Positions 36,418 through 46,335 of a DNA stretch of 64,000 nt are shown piece by piece. The stretch comes from Paraburkholderia tuberum STM678. Its GTDB lineage: Bacteria > Pseudomonadota > Gammaproteobacteria > Burkholderiales > Burkholderiaceae. The stretch lies in contig NZ_CADFGP010000004.1 in NCBI RefSeq assembly GCF_902833905.1, positions 1 through 64,000 of the forward strand, read 5' to 3'. Both the position numbers and the translations under genes were made by a program. The stretch's first letter is position 1. Every line of letters begins with the position of its first letter. The notes under the pieces are model-generated. The model saw only the letters and a program-made list of their open reading frames with translations. It searched no databases and was not told where the DNA came from.

Positions 36418-37104
36418 TTATGCGGCCTGGCGAATTTCCTGCAACAGGTAGCCAAAGCCACGCACGGTGACGATTTCGACACGGCAGTTCTCGAGCTTCT
36501 TGCGCACGCGGTGCACGTAGACTTCGATCGCGGTATCGCCGAGGTCGCCGCCGAAGTGTGTCAGATGATCCTGTAGTTGCGCCTTGCTGACGACGCGGCC
36601 ATGACGCAGCAGCAGCATTTCGAGCACCGCGAATTCGCGCGGCGACAGTTCGAGCGGTTTGTCGTCGTTGAAGATGCGGCGATCGACGCCCGACAGCCGC
36701 ACGCCGCCCAGCGACACTTCCGGACGCGGCATGTCACCGTGCGGACCGCTGCGGCGCATCACCGCGCGAATACGCGCTTCGAGCTCGGCCGGCTCGAACG
36801 GCTTCAGCATGTAGTCGTCCGCGCCCGAGTTCAGGCCTTGCACGCGGTCGTTCAGTTCGTCGCGCGCGGTCAGGATGATCACCGGCGTGTGACGGTTGCT
36901 CTGGCGGAAACGCGACAGCAGCGTCATGCCGTCGATGCCCGGCAGACCCAGATCGAGGATCACGAGTTCGTGGCGATTTTGCGTGAGGGCCTGCTCGGCA
37001 AAGATGCCGTCATGGACCATGTCGACGGTGAAGCCGGCTTGTTCGAGACTGCTTTGGATGCCGCGCGCGATGGGGCGGTCATCTTCGATCAGAAGGAGTC
37101 GCAT
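36418..37104 (-). CDS. OmpR-family response regulator
   Basis: A 228-aa regulator with a receiver domain (acidic pair EDD at 7-9, phospho-acceptor Asp51 in VILDLGLPG, Lys in MLKPF) and a winged-helix DNA-binding domain ending YVHRVRKKLENCRVEIVTVRGFGYLL. It is the partner of the kinase encoded 167 bases downstream. It resembles the TctD/QseB group. Confidence 0.93.
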   Translation of the reverse strand: MRLLLIEDDRPIARGIQSSLEQAGFTVDMVHDGIFAEQALTQNRHELVILDLGLPGIDGMTLLSRFRQSNRHTPVIILTARDELNDRVQGLNSGADDYMLKPFEPAELEARIRAVMRRSGPHGDMPRPEVSLGGVRLSGVDRRIFNDDKPLELSPREFAVLEMLLLRHGRVVSKAQLQDHLTHFGGDLGDTAIEVYVHRVRKKLENCRVEIVTVRGFGYLLQEIRQAA

Positions 37105-37253
37105 GGATTTCGCTCAAGTACAATGGGTTTAGGCGTTTGGGCAAGCGGTTCGCCGGGGCGCCTGCTACACAGCCAGCGTGCGAAGCGGCGGCAGACGCGC
37201 CACGAAGCAGCTGTCGAGCCGAATCGAAGCACCGTGCCAGCCATCACGAAGTC

Positions 37254-37478
37254 ATGTCCGAGATCAGCATTCACGAACTGGAAGCCGCGATCAACTTCTG
37301 GCGCACCCGCTCACCTTCAAGCGGCGACGAACACGTTCTGTGCAAGGAGGCAAGCGCGCTCTCCAAGCCGTATGCGCTGCTGATTGTACAGCGTCAGCAG
37401 TCGCTATCACTCGATCGTTTCGACCCGATTGCAAGGCAGGCCTGGGAAGCTTACGTTCAACTTAAGAATAGCCTGTAG
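37254..37478 (+). CDS. DUF3717-type small protein of unknown function
   Basis: A 74-aa protein starting MSEISIHELEAAINFWR, the conserved opening of the DUF3717 family found in Burkholderiales. It is mostly helical and hydrophilic, with no signal or membrane segment. It is divergent from the response regulator, 149 bases apart. Function unknown. Confidence 0.75.
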   Translation: MSEISIHELEAAINFWRTRSPSSGDEHVLCKEASALSKPYALLIVQRQQSLSLDRFDPIARQAWEAYVQLKNSL

Positions 37479-37582
37479 AACTGAAGGTTTGCCTAGGGAA
37501 TTGCCTGCATTGTCCTTTCATGGTCACCTGATTACGCGGCGAGTTAGGCATAAACACGCATAAAGGCCCGTAATTATTTGTA

Positions 37583-37873
37583 TTACATAGTAATCCCGTC
37601 GATGAATGCGGCAAGCGCGATGTCGCGTTCGGTCACGCCGTTCGCTTCATGGGTGGAGAGCGTGATGTCGACCTTGTTGTACACGTTGAACCACTCGGGA
37701 TGGTGGTCCATCTCCTGCGCCTTGATCGCGACGCGCGTCATGAAGCCGAAGGCCTCGTTGAAGTCGGCGAACTCGAACGCGCGGCGAATCGCGTCACGCT
37801 CAGCCACGCTTTGCCAGCGATTCAGTTTCGCCAGTTGCCGGGTTCGCTCGTCGGAAGTCAGTTTCTGAATCAT
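37583..37873 (-). CDS. phhB: Pterin-4a-carbinolamine dehydratase (PhhB)
   Basis: A 96-aa enzyme that dehydrates 4a-hydroxytetrahydropterin formed by aromatic amino acid hydroxylases. The active-site region [30 protein letters not shown] (in two parts, HHPEW and the THEANG loop) is intact. ATG 37873 follows GAGGTAAC. It would normally work with PhhA, but phhA just upstream is a pseudogene, so its pterin-recycling role may now serve another enzyme or be relic. Confidence 0.93.
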   Translation of the reverse strand: MIQKLTSDERTRQLAKLNRWQSVAERDAIRRAFEFADFNEAFGFMTRVAIKAQEMDHHPEWFNVYNKVDITLSTHEANGVTERDIALAAFIDGITM

Positions 37874-37989
37874 GGTGTTACCTCGCTCGTGGAACACGCT
37901 CGCCGGCAGGCGGACGAATCCGTCATTTTTTCATGGTTGCGCAACGCTCGCCGCACGCTGGGCCGGATCGGTTAGCGATGGCTTTTCGT

Positions 37990-38480
37990 TCAAACGTCGC
38001 CGCTGGTGTTCCAACCCTCGCGGGTTCCACGCGTAATCACGCAGTCGCCGTCGAACAGGTCGCCCGCCGCGTAGGCAGGTGCGTTGGCGAGCTTCGTCAG
38101 CAGCGGCGTGAAGTCGGTTTGCGCGACGTGGAAAAGTTGCGCGAAGTCATCGATGACGAAATAGTTTGTTGGAACGTATCGATGCGATAACGCGTGTGCA
38201 TCACGCGTTCCAACGCGAAGCCGAGTCGGTTCGGCGCTGCGCTTTGCTGGCTATGCAGCGTCTGCGCCTTGCTCGAAACGATGCCCGCGCCGTAGATCTT
38301 CAGGCCGTTCGGACCCGGGTCATCGCGGATCAGCCCGAACTCCACTGTGTACCAATAGAGCCGCGCGAGCAGCGGCAGCGGGCCGTAGCGCTCAAGCGGG
38401 CTGATCGATCGTGAAGTCGGCGCGGGTCTCGAGACCGGCGTCGAACTGTTCCTTGAGTTTGGCGGTGCTGGCGGTGGACA
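37990..38480 (-). pseudogene. phhA: Remnant of phenylalanine 4-hydroxylase phhA
   Basis: On the minus strand an N terminus (MSTASTAKLKEQFDAGLETRAD, first 28 codons) runs into a +1 frameshift at about 38390, after DFTIDQP. LERYGP then joins directly to LPLLARLYWYTVEFGLIRDD, so roughly 130 codons are missing, including the HDxFGH iron ligands. A second, -1 frameshift lies near 38170 (RIDTFQQT followed by YFVIDDFAQLF in the next frame). The C-terminal frame then runs to the stop at 37990. Intact relatives are about 300 aa. The Glu of VEFGL survives. Neither enzyme activity nor a full protein is possible. Confidence 0.85.
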
Positions 38481-38628
38481 TGGCTAGGCTGCAGTAAGAC
38501 GAATTGCCTGAAATTGGTGTATGCGAGTGTAGAGCGGAGCACGTGCGGAAAGGGCGCAAGCTTCGCGTAAAAGCGGATGGTTATGCGATAATCGTGTGTT
38601 AAATGGCAGATTAATGCGGGATATCACC

Positions 38629-39120
38629 ATGCTTGAACTCGACCACTTCGATCTCGCGCTGCTCGACGTGCTGCAGCGCTTCGGCCGCGCCACGCATCAG
38701 CAGTTGGCGGAGCAGGTGCCGCTGTCGCCGTCGCAGATCGGGCGACGCCTGCAACGGCTGGAACAGGTCGGCGTGGTGGATGGCTATCGCGTCGTGCTGC
38801 GGCCCGAAAAGCTTGGGCTCGGCGTCACCGCTTTCACGAGCCTGAAGCTGAAGCATCACGGCGATTCGATCATCGAGCAGTTTCAGCAGCAGATCGACTT
38901 GCTGCCCGAAGTGCTCGAATGTCACGCGGTCGTCGGCGATGCCGACTATCTGCTGCGCATCGTCGCGCCGGATCTGAATTACCTGTCGACCTTCGTGATG
39001 AAGAAGCTGATGCGCGTGCCGGGTGTCGATAGCGTGCGCTCGAATATCGTGCTGACCACGTTCAAGCGCAATGGGCCGTTGCCGCTCGGGCATCTGGCGC
39101 CGGGGGCGGCGGCGGTTTGA
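38629..39120 (+). CDS. Lrp/AsnC-family transcriptional regulator
   Basis: A 163-aa protein with an N-terminal helix-turn-helix (LDVLQRFGRATHQQLAEQVPLSPSQIGRRLQRLEQVGVVDGYR) and a C-terminal RAM ligand-binding domain (VLECHAVVGDADYLLRIVAPDL). ATG 38629 follows GCGGGA; in-frame ATG 38614 is possible. It is divergent from the phhA remnant, 148 bases apart, and was presumably its amino-acid-responsive regulator, as in other Burkholderiales. Its remaining targets are unknown. Confidence 0.9.
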   Translation: MLELDHFDLALLDVLQRFGRATHQQLAEQVPLSPSQIGRRLQRLEQVGVVDGYRVVLRPEKLGLGVTAFTSLKLKHHGDSIIEQFQQQIDLLPEVLECHAVVGDADYLLRIVAPDLNYLSTFVMKKLMRVPGVDSVRSNIVLTTFKRNGPLPLGHLAPGAAAV

Positions 39121-39207
39121 GGGTTCGAAGCCGTTGCCGGCAGTGCCGACTGACAGGAAGAGGGGAGCCGCGCATGCCTTGCCGCGGCCCCTGCGGTGAC
39201 GGGATCT

Positions 39208-39744
39208 CTATGCCGCCCGCTGCGGCTCGTCGTCGGCATTCAGCAGATCGACATACGCGACCGGCACCAGATCCGCTTCCGATACGCCAAGGCTCTTGAA
39301 CATCGCTTGTGCTTCCGCGTGGCCGCCTTCTTCGTCGTCGTCCTGCGCGAGCACCACTTCGAGTTCGACGAAATCGCCGAGACCGTCGACGCGATCCAGA
39401 TGAATCCGCGTGCGCCCGATCAGATATACGTGCCGCTCTTTCGAGACGATGCCGCGCGTGGTCAGCGCGGTCGCGAGCAGCGCATGCATCGCTTCGGGAT
39501 TCGTCACCGGACTGCGCGTGTAGTACGACGCCTTCGGGCCGTCGCGGTCGTCGCGCTGATAGAAGATCAGCTCGGCCGGCGTGCCGTCGTCGAACTGGCG
39601 CAGCTTCAGGCGGCCGCGCGGCACGTCGTAGAAAAAGTCCTGCTGGCGGAAGATCAGCGGCGCGTCCGTCGCGAGCTGTGCGGCGCGCTCGCGCAGTTGG
39701 TCGAAATGCTGGGCGCGGGCTTTGATTTCGATGTTGCGTGCCAT
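39208..39744 (-). CDS. CYTH-domain protein (class IV adenylate cyclase / thiamine-triphosphatase superfamily)
   Basis: A 178-aa soluble protein with the CYTH tunnel fold. N-terminal NIEIKAR is the ExExK-type metal/phosphate signature, and GRLKLRQF, RTRIHLDRVDGLGDFVELEV follow. Members hydrolyse or cyclise triphosphates; the exact substrate cannot be told from sequence. ATG 39744 is chosen over the long unconserved extension to 39870. Confidence 0.85.
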   Translation of the reverse strand: MARNIEIKARAQHFDQLRERAAQLATDAPLIFRQQDFFYDVPRGRLKLRQFDDGTPAELIFYQRDDRDGPKASYYTRSPVTNPEAMHALLATALTTRGIVSKERHVYLIGRTRIHLDRVDGLGDFVELEVVLAQDDDEEGGHAEAQAMFKSLGVSEADLVPVAYVDLLNADDEPQRAA

Positions 39745-39980
39745 GTCAGGCTCCTGTGGATGGGGGAAGTGACCGGCGGCTCCGGAGTTGCTGGTGTTGC
39801 CAGGCGGAGGCCGCCGGGAAGGACGAAGCCAGGCGGAACGGAAAGCTGCGAGGGCGCTACGCGAGCGCAAACCGCTAATCTAGCAAAAACTTCGTGACGG
39901 AGCGGTTTCAGCTCGGCGGACAAGTGGAAGAGGGCGGGCATTAGCGAGGCTCATATCGCAACGCGTCAGACCGTCCCCGC

Positions 39981-40880
39981 TCAAATCGCCCACTGCTGTT
40001 CGATCAGCTTCAACGCCGCCGCGATCGCTGGCTCGTCCTTGCGCTCGTCGAGCGTGATGAAGCTCAGCTGCGTCGGCACCGTTATGCCATCGACGATCGT
40101 CAGCGCGTGCGCATGCGCCTCCGCGATCGCGGTTGCATCGCGCGCAAGCGTGAGACCGACGCCCGATTTGACCAGATCGAGCATCGACGGCTCCTGGTCC
40201 ACCTCGGCCACCTTGACCGGCTTCACACCCGCTTCGCCGAAACAGCGCGACAGCAGCCGGTTGTGCGCGGACGCCGGCGGCGTCCAGATCCACGGCAGCG
40301 CCGCGAGCGAGCGCCAGTCTCGCGCACCCTTCACGCGATCTTTCCAGCCCGCCGGCGCGAGCACGCGATACTGGAAATGCGTGAGCGTGACCGCGTGAAA
40401 CGTGGCGCCGTCGCGCGTCTCGTCGTCGGCGGGCAGGCCAATGTAATAGCCGACGTCGAGCTCGCCCGCGCGAATCTGTTCGCGCACCCAGCCCGACATG
40501 CCGTGGCGCAGCGCGGTTTCGATCTGCGGCCAGGTCTCGACGAGCTGCTTCAGGAAACCGCCGAGGCGCAAAAACTCGGGGTCGAGAATGGTGCCGATGC
40601 GCAGACGCCCGCGTACTTCCTGGCGCAGCGTCTGCGCCGCCCGCTGGACGTCGGCTGCCGCGCCGAGCGCGCGTTGGGCATGCGGCAGCAGCGCCTGGCC
40701 GTCGCGGGTCAGCGCGAGCCCGTGCGAAGTCCGCGTGAACAGCGTCACGCCGAGCGTCTCCTGCAAGTGCTTGATTTGCAGGCTGACGGCAGGTTGGGTC
40801 AGATGCAGTTGCACCGCGGCACGCGTAAGGTTGCCCTCGCGTGCGACGGTGACGAAGGCCCTAAGGAGAGTGAGATCCAT
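39981..40880 (-). CDS. LysR-family transcriptional regulator
   Basis: A 299-aa LTTR: N-terminal helix-turn-helix (FVTVAREGNLTRAAVQLHLTQPAVSLQIKHLQETLG) and a C-terminal substrate-binding domain. It is divergent from mmsA with 145 bases between the starts, the usual arrangement for an LTTR and its target. Control of mmsA and possibly the GMC oxidoreductase is therefore inferred. Confidence 0.9.
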   Translation of the reverse strand: MDLTLLRAFVTVAREGNLTRAAVQLHLTQPAVSLQIKHLQETLGVTLFTRTSHGLALTRDGQALLPHAQRALGAAADVQRAAQTLRQEVRGRLRIGTILDPEFLRLGGFLKQLVETWPQIETALRHGMSGWVREQIRAGELDVGYYIGLPADDETRDGATFHAVTLTHFQYRVLAPAGWKDRVKGARDWRSLAALPWIWTPPASAHNRLLSRCFGEAGVKPVKVAEVDQEPSMLDLVKSGVGLTLARDATAIAEAHAHALTIVDGITVPTQLSFITLDERKDEPAIAAALKLIEQQWAI

Positions 40881-41025
40881 ATGCTGATATTAGCGCGGCT
40901 TATAGCGCAGATGAGCATTACTTATTGGATTTGTCGCTCGTAAGGGCCGTACGCTTGGTGTTCAGCACGCTTGTGCGCGCGGCATCGCGCGCGAAGCGGA
41001 AGATTTCACAGGAAAGAGGAACGAG

Positions 41026-42579
<1,554 letters not shown>

Positions 42580-42625
42580 GCTGGCGTCTTTGCGCGGCAT
42601 CAAGTCGGCAAGCGCGCCAGGAAAA

Positions 42626-42658
42626 CAATAAAAGCGCAATAAAAGCGCAATAAAAGCG
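42626..42658. repeat. Three tandem copies of the 11-mer CAATAAAAGCG
   Basis: Perfect direct repeats at 42626-42636, 42637-42647 and 42648-42658, between mmsA and the GMC oxidoreductase gene. Confidence 0.9.
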
Positions 42659-42662
42659 CTTC

Positions 42663-42706
42663 GCGGCGCACGCGTGGAAGCGATCGAGCAGCCACGCGTG
42701 CGCCGC
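42663..42706 (+). promoter_or_regulatory. Perfect 15-bp hairpin just upstream of the GMC gene RBS
   Basis: GCGGCGCACGCGTGG (42663-42677) pairs with 42692-42706 across a 14-nt loop. Only AAAAATGCTT separates it from AGGAGG. No T-run follows, so it is not a classical terminator. A role in mRNA processing, stability or translation control is inferred. Confidence 0.55.
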
Positions 42707-42729
42707 AAAAATGCTTAGGAGGCTGAACG

Positions 42730-44445
42730 ATGATTCATACCGACAGTACGCCTCGCGCCGCACGGCGACTCGAAGGCGAGTTCGACTACGTCATCGTCGG
42801 CGCGGGTACCGCCGGCTGCGTGCTGGCGAACCGGCTCACCGAAGATCCCGACATCCACGTGCTGCTGCTCGAAGCCGGGGGGAAGGACGACTATCACTGG
42901 ATTCACGTGCCGGTCGGCTACCTGTATTGCATCGGCAATCCGCGCACGGACTGGCTGTACAAGACCCAGGCCGAGCCGGGTCTGAACGGCCGCACGCTGT
43001 CGTATCCGCGCGGGCGTGTGCTCGGCGGCAGTTCGTCGATCAACGGCATGATCTACATGCGCGGTCAGCGGGAAGACTACGACGAGTGGGCGCGTGTGAC
43101 GAACGACAGGACGTGGTCCTGGAACGCGGTGCTGCCGGTCTTCAGGCGCAGCGAGGATCACCACGGCGGCGCCAACGAAGCGCACGGCGCGGGCGGACCG
43201 TGGCGCGTCGAGAAGCAGCGCCTCAAATGGAAGATTCTCGAAGAGTTCGCGCAAGCCGCGCAGCAAACCGGCATCCCCGCCACCGACGATTTCAATCGCG
43301 GCGATAACACCGGTGTCGGCTACTTCGACGTCAACCAGAAGCGTGGCATTCGCTGGAATGCGTCGAAGGCATTTTTGCGGCCCGCGTTGAAGCGGGAGAA
43401 CCTCACTGTCATCACCGGTGCCCACACGCAGCGTGTCGTGTTCGATGGCCGCCGCTGCACCGGAGTCGAATATCGTGGCGGCGAGGTCGACTATCTCGCC
43501 AAAGCGCGTTGCGAAGTGATCCTTTCCGCCGGCGCGGTCAACTCGCCGCAACTGCTCGAATTGTCCGGTGTCGGCAATGGCGCGCGTTTGCAGAATCTCG
43601 GCATCGAGGTCGTTCAGGATCTGCGCGGTGTCGGTGAAAATCTGCAGGACCATCTGCAACTGCGCATGGCGTATCAGGTGCAGGGCGTGCGCACGCTGAA
43701 TACGATGTCCGCGCACTGGTGGGGCAAGCTGATGATCGGCATGCAGTACGCGTTGTTTCAGAGTGGACCCATGTCGATGTCGCCGTCGCAACTCGGCGCG
43801 TTCGCGAAGTCCGACGCCGACGATCGCTCGCTGTCGCGACCCGATCTCGAGTATCACGTGCAGCCTTTGTCGCTTGATCGCTTCGGGGAACCGCTGCATC
43901 GCTTCAATGCGTTCACGGCTTCGGTGTGTCAGCTGCGCCCCACGTCGCGCGGCAGCATTCATATTGCGTCGGCCGATGCTTGCGCGCCACCGTTGATCGC
44001 GCCGAACTATCTGTCGACCGACTACGACCGCCACGTCGCCGCGAACGCGCTACGTCTGACGCGTCGCATCGTCGCGGCGCCCGCGCTCGCGCGCTATCAG
44101 CCGCGGGAGATCCTGCCGGGCCTCCAGTATCAAAGTGAAGAAGAATTGCAGCAGGCCGCGAGCGCGGTCGGCACGACGATCTTCCATCCGGTCGGCACCT
44201 GCCGCATGGGCACGACCGACGATCCCGCCGCGGTCGTCGACAACCGGCTACGAGTTATCGGAGTCGAGGGCTTGCGTGTCGTCGATGCGTCGGTGATGCC
44301 CAACATCACGTCAGGTAACACCAATTCGCCGACGCTGATGATCGCCGAGCGCGCCAGCGACATGATCCGCGAGGATCGTCGCGCGCGCGTGAGCGGCAGC
44401 ATGGCCGCGCATACCGGTGTTGACGCGTCGATGTCAGCTGTGTGA
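42730..44445 (+). CDS. GMC-family oxidoreductase (choline dehydrogenase-like)
   Basis: A 571-aa flavoprotein. N-terminal FAD fold DYVIVGAGTAGCVLANRL; GMC signature 1 in RGRVLGGSSSINGMIYMRG; signature 2 SAGAVNSPQLLELSGVG; catalytic His region FHPVGTCRMG with DASVMPNITSGNTNSPT. It oxidises alcohols to aldehydes. Despite resemblance to BetA, no betB or betI is adjacent; mmsA lies upstream and a LIV ABC system downstream. An unidentified alcohol as substrate is the safest call. Confidence 0.93.
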   Translation: MIHTDSTPRAARRLEGEFDYVIVGAGTAGCVLANRLTEDPDIHVLLLEAGGKDDYHWIHVPVGYLYCIGNPRTDWLYKTQAEPGLNGRTLSYPRGRVLGGSSSINGMIYMRGQREDYDEWARVTNDRTWSWNAVLPVFRRSEDHHGGANEAHGAGGPWRVEKQRLKWKILEEFAQAAQQTGIPATDDFNRGDNTGVGYFDVNQKRGIRWNASKAFLRPALKRENLTVITGAHTQRVVFDGRRCTGVEYRGGEVDYLAKARCEVILSAGAVNSPQLLELSGVGNGARLQNLGIEVVQDLRGVGENLQDHLQLRMAYQVQGVRTLNTMSAHWWGKLMIGMQYALFQSGPMSMSPSQLGAFAKSDADDRSLSRPDLEYHVQPLSLDRFGEPLHRFNAFTASVCQLRPTSRGSIHIASADACAPPLIAPNYLSTDYDRHVAANALRLTRRIVAAPALARYQPREILPGLQYQSEEELQQAASAVGTTIFHPVGTCRMGTTDDPAAVVDNRLRVIGVEGLRVVDASVMPNITSGNTNSPTLMIAERASDMIREDRRARVSGSMAAHTGVDASMSAV

Positions 44446-44738
44446 CATGACTCGGTGAGCGCACCGGTCCCGTTTTCCGCCGCGGACGTGAAGCGTGCGT
44501 GTGAACCGCGCGTCACATGCGCACGGCGCGGGCCTCGTTCCCTAAGTGCAAATCCCAATGATTGCGCTGCATCATTGGCGCGACAATGGCAGCCATGCTG
44601 CGTGCCGCGCCATGGCTCACCGTCCGGATTGGTGCAGCACGCCAACGAGCGGCAAGGGGTGCCGCAAAAATAACAAGTCGCGCAGAGCTTCGCGCGGAAA
44701 GATCGTAGTGCTTCGCCTTACTCCGTATGGAAGGGAAC

Positions 44739-45518
44739 ATGATTCTCGGCGATACGATTCTCGAAACGCGCGGCCTCACCCGCGAGTTCAAAGGCTTTGT
44801 CGCCGTGAACGGCGTGAACCTGCGCGTGCGCCGTGGCTCGATCCATGCGCTGATCGGCCCCAATGGAGCGGGCAAGACCACCTGCTTCAATCTCCTTACC
44901 AAATTTCTCGAACCCACCGCGGGCCAGATCGTTTTCAACGGTGTCGATATCACCGGCGAACGGCCAGCTCAGATCGCGCGGCGCGGCATCATCCGTTCGT
45001 TCCAGATTTCCGCGGTATTTCCGCATCTGACGGCATTGCAGAACGTGCGCATCGGGTTGCAGCGCTCGCTCGGCACCGCGTTTCACTTCTGGAAGAGCGA
45101 GCGTACGTTGCGCCGTCTGAACGATCGCGCGATGGATCTGCTGACCCAGGTCGGCCTGACCGATTTCGCCGATGTGTTGACGGTCGAGCTCGCCTACGGC
45201 CGCAAGCGCGCGCTCGAAATCGCGACCACGCTCGCGATGGAGCCGGAACTGATGCTTCTCGACGAGCCCACGCAAGGCATGGGGCATGAGGACGTCGATC
45301 GTGTGACCGCGCTGATCAAGAAAGTGTCGGCCGGACGCACGATCCTGATGGTCGAACACAATATGAATGTGATCGCCGGTATCTCCGACACGATCACCGT
45401 GCTGCAACGGGGTGAAGTGCTCGCCGAGGGCAGCTACGCGGAAGTGTCGAAGAATCCGCTCGTGATGCAAGCCTACATGGGCAGCGCCGACGCGGCGCTC
45501 GCCGGAGCCCACGCATGA
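44739..45518 (+). CDS. Branched-chain-type ABC transporter ATPase 1 (LivG-like)
   Basis: A 259-aa ATPase with Walker A GPNGAGKTT, Walker B LMLLDEPTQGMG and the H-loop in MVEHNMNV. The signature segment is the LivG variant ELAYGRKRALEIA. ATG 44739 follows GGAAGGG; ATG 44727 would put that site inside the gene. It opens a five-gene operon (two ATPases, binding protein, two permeases) and overlaps the next gene by 4 bases. The 293 bases upstream hold no gene. Confidence 0.92.
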   Translation: MILGDTILETRGLTREFKGFVAVNGVNLRVRRGSIHALIGPNGAGKTTCFNLLTKFLEPTAGQIVFNGVDITGERPAQIARRGIIRSFQISAVFPHLTALQNVRIGLQRSLGTAFHFWKSERTLRRLNDRAMDLLTQVGLTDFADVLTVELAYGRKRALEIATTLAMEPELMLLDEPTQGMGHEDVDRVTALIKKVSAGRTILMVEHNMNVIAGISDTITVLQRGEVLAEGSYAEVSKNPLVMQAYMGSADAALAGAHA

Positions 45519-46273
45519 ATACGACGGTCGAGCGCGAAGGCCTCGAAGCGAACGAAACGAAAAGCGGCGCACCCGCGCTGGAAATCGCGGGACTGCAAGC
45601 CTGGTACGGGGAATCCCACATTCTGCACGGCGTCCATCTGTCGGTCGGCCGCGGCGAGGTCGTGACGCTGCTCGGACGCAATGGCGCGGGCCGCACCACG
45701 ACGCTACGCGCGATCATGGGCCTCACGGGTCGCCGTACCGGCTCGATCCGTATCGACGGACGCGAAACGGTCGGCTTGCCCACGCATCGCATCGCGCATT
45801 GCGGCATCGGCTATTGCCCGGAAGAGCGCGGCATTTTTTCGAGCCTGTCGTGCGAGGAAAATCTGCTGCTGCCGCCGCCCGTCGGCGACAAGGCGCGCAT
45901 GATGTCGATCGAGGAAATCTACGCGATGTTCCCGAATCTGCACGAGCGGCGCATGAGTCAGGGCACGCGGCTCTCGGGCGGCGAACAACAGATGCTCGCC
46001 GTCGCGCGGATTCTGCGCACCGGCGCGAATCTGCTGCTGCTCGACGAAATCTCGGAAGGGCTCGCGCCCGTGATCGTGCAGGCGCTCGCGCGCATGATCG
46101 TTACGCTGAAGGCGCGCGGCTACACGATCGTGATGGTTGAGCAGAACTTCCGCTTCGCCGCGCCGCTCGCGGATCGTTTCTATGTGATGGAGCACGGCAT
46201 GATCGTCGAGCATTTCGGGGCTAGCGAACTTGAAGGCAAGATGCCGGTGCTGCACGATTTACTGGGCGTATAG
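45515..46273 (+). CDS. Branched-chain-type ABC transporter ATPase 2 (LivF-like) with Arg in Walker A
   Basis: A 252-aa ATPase with signature LSGGEQQML, Walker B LLLLDEISEGLAP and H-loop region MVEQNFRFA. The Walker A loop reads GRNGAGRTT: the universally used Lys is Arg60 (codon CGC at 45692-45694). Such a change usually cripples ATP hydrolysis in P-loop enzymes, so this subunit may be the weak site of an asymmetric dimer with the LivG-like partner. It starts inside the preceding stop (ATGA). An N-terminal extension of about 20 residues precedes the ABC domain. Confidence 0.92.
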   Translation: MNTTVEREGLEANETKSGAPALEIAGLQAWYGESHILHGVHLSVGRGEVVTLLGRNGAGRTTTLRAIMGLTGRRTGSIRIDGRETVGLPTHRIAHCGIGYCPEERGIFSSLSCEENLLLPPPVGDKARMMSIEEIYAMFPNLHERRMSQGTRLSGGEQQMLAVARILRTGANLLLLDEISEGLAPVIVQALARMIVTLKARGYTIVMVEQNFRFAAPLADRFYVMEHGMIVEHFGASELEGKMPVLHDLLGV

Positions 46274-46335
46274 ACACGGACACACGCGCGCCCGACTGCC
46301 TCTGATAACCACAAGCGAAGAACCAGGAGACATGC

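Noticed and set aside
38097..38345. 82-codon minus-strand frame as an independent gene
   Set aside because: It is the middle frame of the frameshifted phhA remnant (VEFGLIRDD..RYRIDTFQQT), without its own start signals.
42730..44445. Naming the GMC oxidoreductase betA
   Set aside because: No betaine-aldehyde dehydrogenase or BetI is adjacent, and GMC enzymes of this similarity act on many alcohols.
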